From: Chrysomallon squamiferum
Taxonomy: Eukaryota; Mollusca; Gastropoda; Neomphalida; Peltospiridae
Reading direction: 5' to 3'
Assembly (NCBI GenBank): GCA_012295275.1
Contig: CM022678.1
Location: 2,981,281 to 3,045,280, forward strand
DNA: 64,000 nt
This document shows positions 1 through 64,000 of the stretch, piece by piece. Below the pieces are notes generated by a model. That model did not search any database and was not told the origin of the DNA. It saw nothing but the letters and a program-made list of their open reading frames with translations. Numbering within the stretch: position 1 is the stretch's first letter; the number at the start of each line of letters is the position of its first letter. The position numbers and the translations under genes were made by a program.

Positions 1-282
1 ACAATAAAAATGTAGTTGAGAAAACATAATAAGGATATTTAAATATTTCTGGAAATAAATATTAAAAAAAAAAAAAAAAAAACCAGATCTAATAAAGGAA
101 GGGTTTTATTTCTTGAATGTTAACGAAACTTTATTTAAATCACTTATTTGTTTTTAGGTTGTTGTTTTGTTTGTTTTCCAAAAAATTATTTCACGTCATA
201 TTTTATTCCCGTTTGTGTTCGCAAAGCTGCCTATCTGAAGAGTATTTTTCACCTAACGTTAATCCTGATTAAAATGTTGATT

Positions 283-359
<77 letters not shown>

Positions 360-966
360 ATAGTGAATAAAAAGAATTTTCCTATATCATATATCAAAAT
401 AATTTAAAAAGTATTTAAACAATAATTTCCAAGTTCTGTGTTATCACTGTTTTCATATAAAACTAACACAAAACTGGTCTGACTGAAGTTTTTGTTTTTG
501 TCTGTAAAAGTCACAGCACTTGTCGTGAACGGGATAAAGAAAAATTACTCTGACAAACTTTAATTCTTCGTGTTTAATCAGTTACTGTAATCCGCGCTCT
601 TACCTGCTAAATTTTTCACACAAAATCAGGGACAGATCAAAATTTAAGAGTAGGTGGGTGCTTTTGAATAAATAAATAAATAAAATAATATAAAATAAAA
701 TAAACGCAATCAAATAAAAAAATAAATTAATAAATAAATAAAATTTAGTAAAATAAAAAAATAAATTAAAATTAGAAAAAAGAAAAACGAAGAAAACTGA
801 CAGTTAACCATAAATATAAGGAGGGGGGTAGCGGATCGGAATTTCAAAACAGATGAGTTGATAACTCGATCATACATACGATAAGAAACACGCACTCGCA
901 CATACGAAACTAGTAACAGCATAGGACTATGAAAATAAGATCACGGATTTAATAATTAAATAATTA

Positions 967-1017
<51 letters not shown>

Positions 1018-1532
1018 GTTTTTAATTAAAAAAAGGCGTTTCTGTTCATTATATACAATGTATTCTACACCCGCCTGTTTCTGGGTAGGCATGACTTTAA
1101 CGCTACCAGCCTTGAAGCCATTCACAAATGTACTGAACGTTGTGACGGTAAATCTACTGCAGTAAATAACTCCCAGTACAAACAAGTAGTAAAATAAAAA
1201 CATTAAATGGCTCCGGGGGAGAACTTGTTGCACAAACAAATTTAGGAATAACTTACTTTTTTCGATCTTTCTTTCCTTTTTTTTTTTTATTATCATTCTT
1301 TTGTTAATTCTTTCTCTGTTTTTTAATTCCTTTTTTCTTTATTTGTTTTATTCTTTTTTACTTCCTTTTTTCTTTAGTTTTCTCTCTCTTTCTTTCTTTC
1401 TTTACTTAATTTATTTTTTCATTTTGCCGTCATGTTTTTAAAGAAAAATAAATATAATCTAATTTCGCATTGCCACACTAGTTTTTCACTTAAGACTAGC
1501 TGCGTTCACACTTTTCTCTGTCTACATTTCAG
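1..1532. other. Intron or flank before exon 1; no coding signal
   Basis: AT-rich sequence with a (GA)n tract, (AAAT)n around 670-760 and an (AAT)n run at ~968-1015. The minus-strand frames at 710-922 and 964-1296 are low-complexity and have no support. Nothing else is seen. Confidence 0.6.
287..357. repeat. (GA)n microsatellite
   Basis: About 35 uninterrupted GA units. Confidence 0.95.
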
Positions 1533-63712
<62,180 letters not shown>

Positions 63713-64000
63713 GTAAGTGTCACAACAAACAAATACTATTGTTAAAACTTATTTTTATTTAATTTACATTAATTTAAGTCAGAATGTGAAAAAAAAAAAA
63801 AGAAAAAAAAGAAAGAAAGTTTTTAGAACTATCCAGTGATTTAATTAAATTTACCAAGATTAAATTCACAACATTACAGTAATAATAATAATAATAATAA
63901 TAATAATAGCCCATAATAATAATAATAATCATAATAATAATAAAAATAATTGTAGTAATAATAATAGCAATAATTATAATAATAACAATAGCAATAATAA
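63713..64000. other. Start of intron 70: AAT repeats
   Basis: Poly(A)-rich patch at ~63788-63816 and (AAT)n from ~63881 to the window end. Confidence 0.7.

Noticed and set aside
964-1296. 110-codon minus-strand frame ending in poly-Ile
   Set aside because: Its end is an (AAT)n repeat and the rest shows no domain.

Overview
This window looks like nuclear DNA of an invertebrate animal. It is AT-rich, has many short introns with GT...AG borders, a very high load of micro- and minisatellites, and remnants of hAT, Tigger/pogo and mariner-type DNA transposons. A lophotrochozoan such as a mollusc would fit, but nothing seen here fixes the species. No prokaryotic gene, rRNA, tRNA gene or CRISPR array was seen.

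Everything coding that I can support belongs to one enormous gene on the + strand, open at both ends. I place 70 coding exons between 1533 and 63712, adding up to about 21.3 kb (roughly 7,100 codons), with reading phase preserved across every proposed junction. Neither the start nor the stop codon is inside the window. The protein repeats a module of about 440 residues. Each module has a Gly-rich block (boxes like YGDLYEP-x-x-FGSAGGG, DG-x-x-x-ANG, GGGSGGSIW, GGGGAGGR-x-A-x-YY, GGPGTVFLYH, LIIDNNG), then a Gly-poor beta-rich half (RAWILP, F-x-ELQIYG-x-AHLAL, the signature GDRTGTVHIGPNQ, DLPF, GFLGLAP, NITLHH, LVVEGGG, NITVDAGGKLSADGLGY). Fifteen modules (A to O) can be followed: A exons 1-7, B 8-14, C 14-21, D 22-25, E-G 25-26 (three modules almost without introns), H 27-35, I 36-41, J 42-49, K 50-52, L 53-57, M 58-63, N 64-66, O 67-70.

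Extra domains sit inside the modules: an F5/8 type C (discoidin) domain in A, two more diverged discoidin-like segments at almost the same place in H and J, a furin-like Cys-rich segment in M, and a 568-residue Gly-poor beta-helix-like exon in A. Many NxT/NxS sequons suggest a secreted or surface protein; an extracellular matrix, cuticle, mucus or adhesive role is an inference.

Introns hold long (CT)n, (GA)n, (CA)n, (TTTA)n and triplet arrays. Several minisatellites or tandem duplications have copied a splice site together with the start or end of its exon (around 41.9, 45.9, 52.6 and 54.1 kb), leaving decoy splice sites and one dead exon copy. The first ~10 kb is visibly richer in CpG than the rest.
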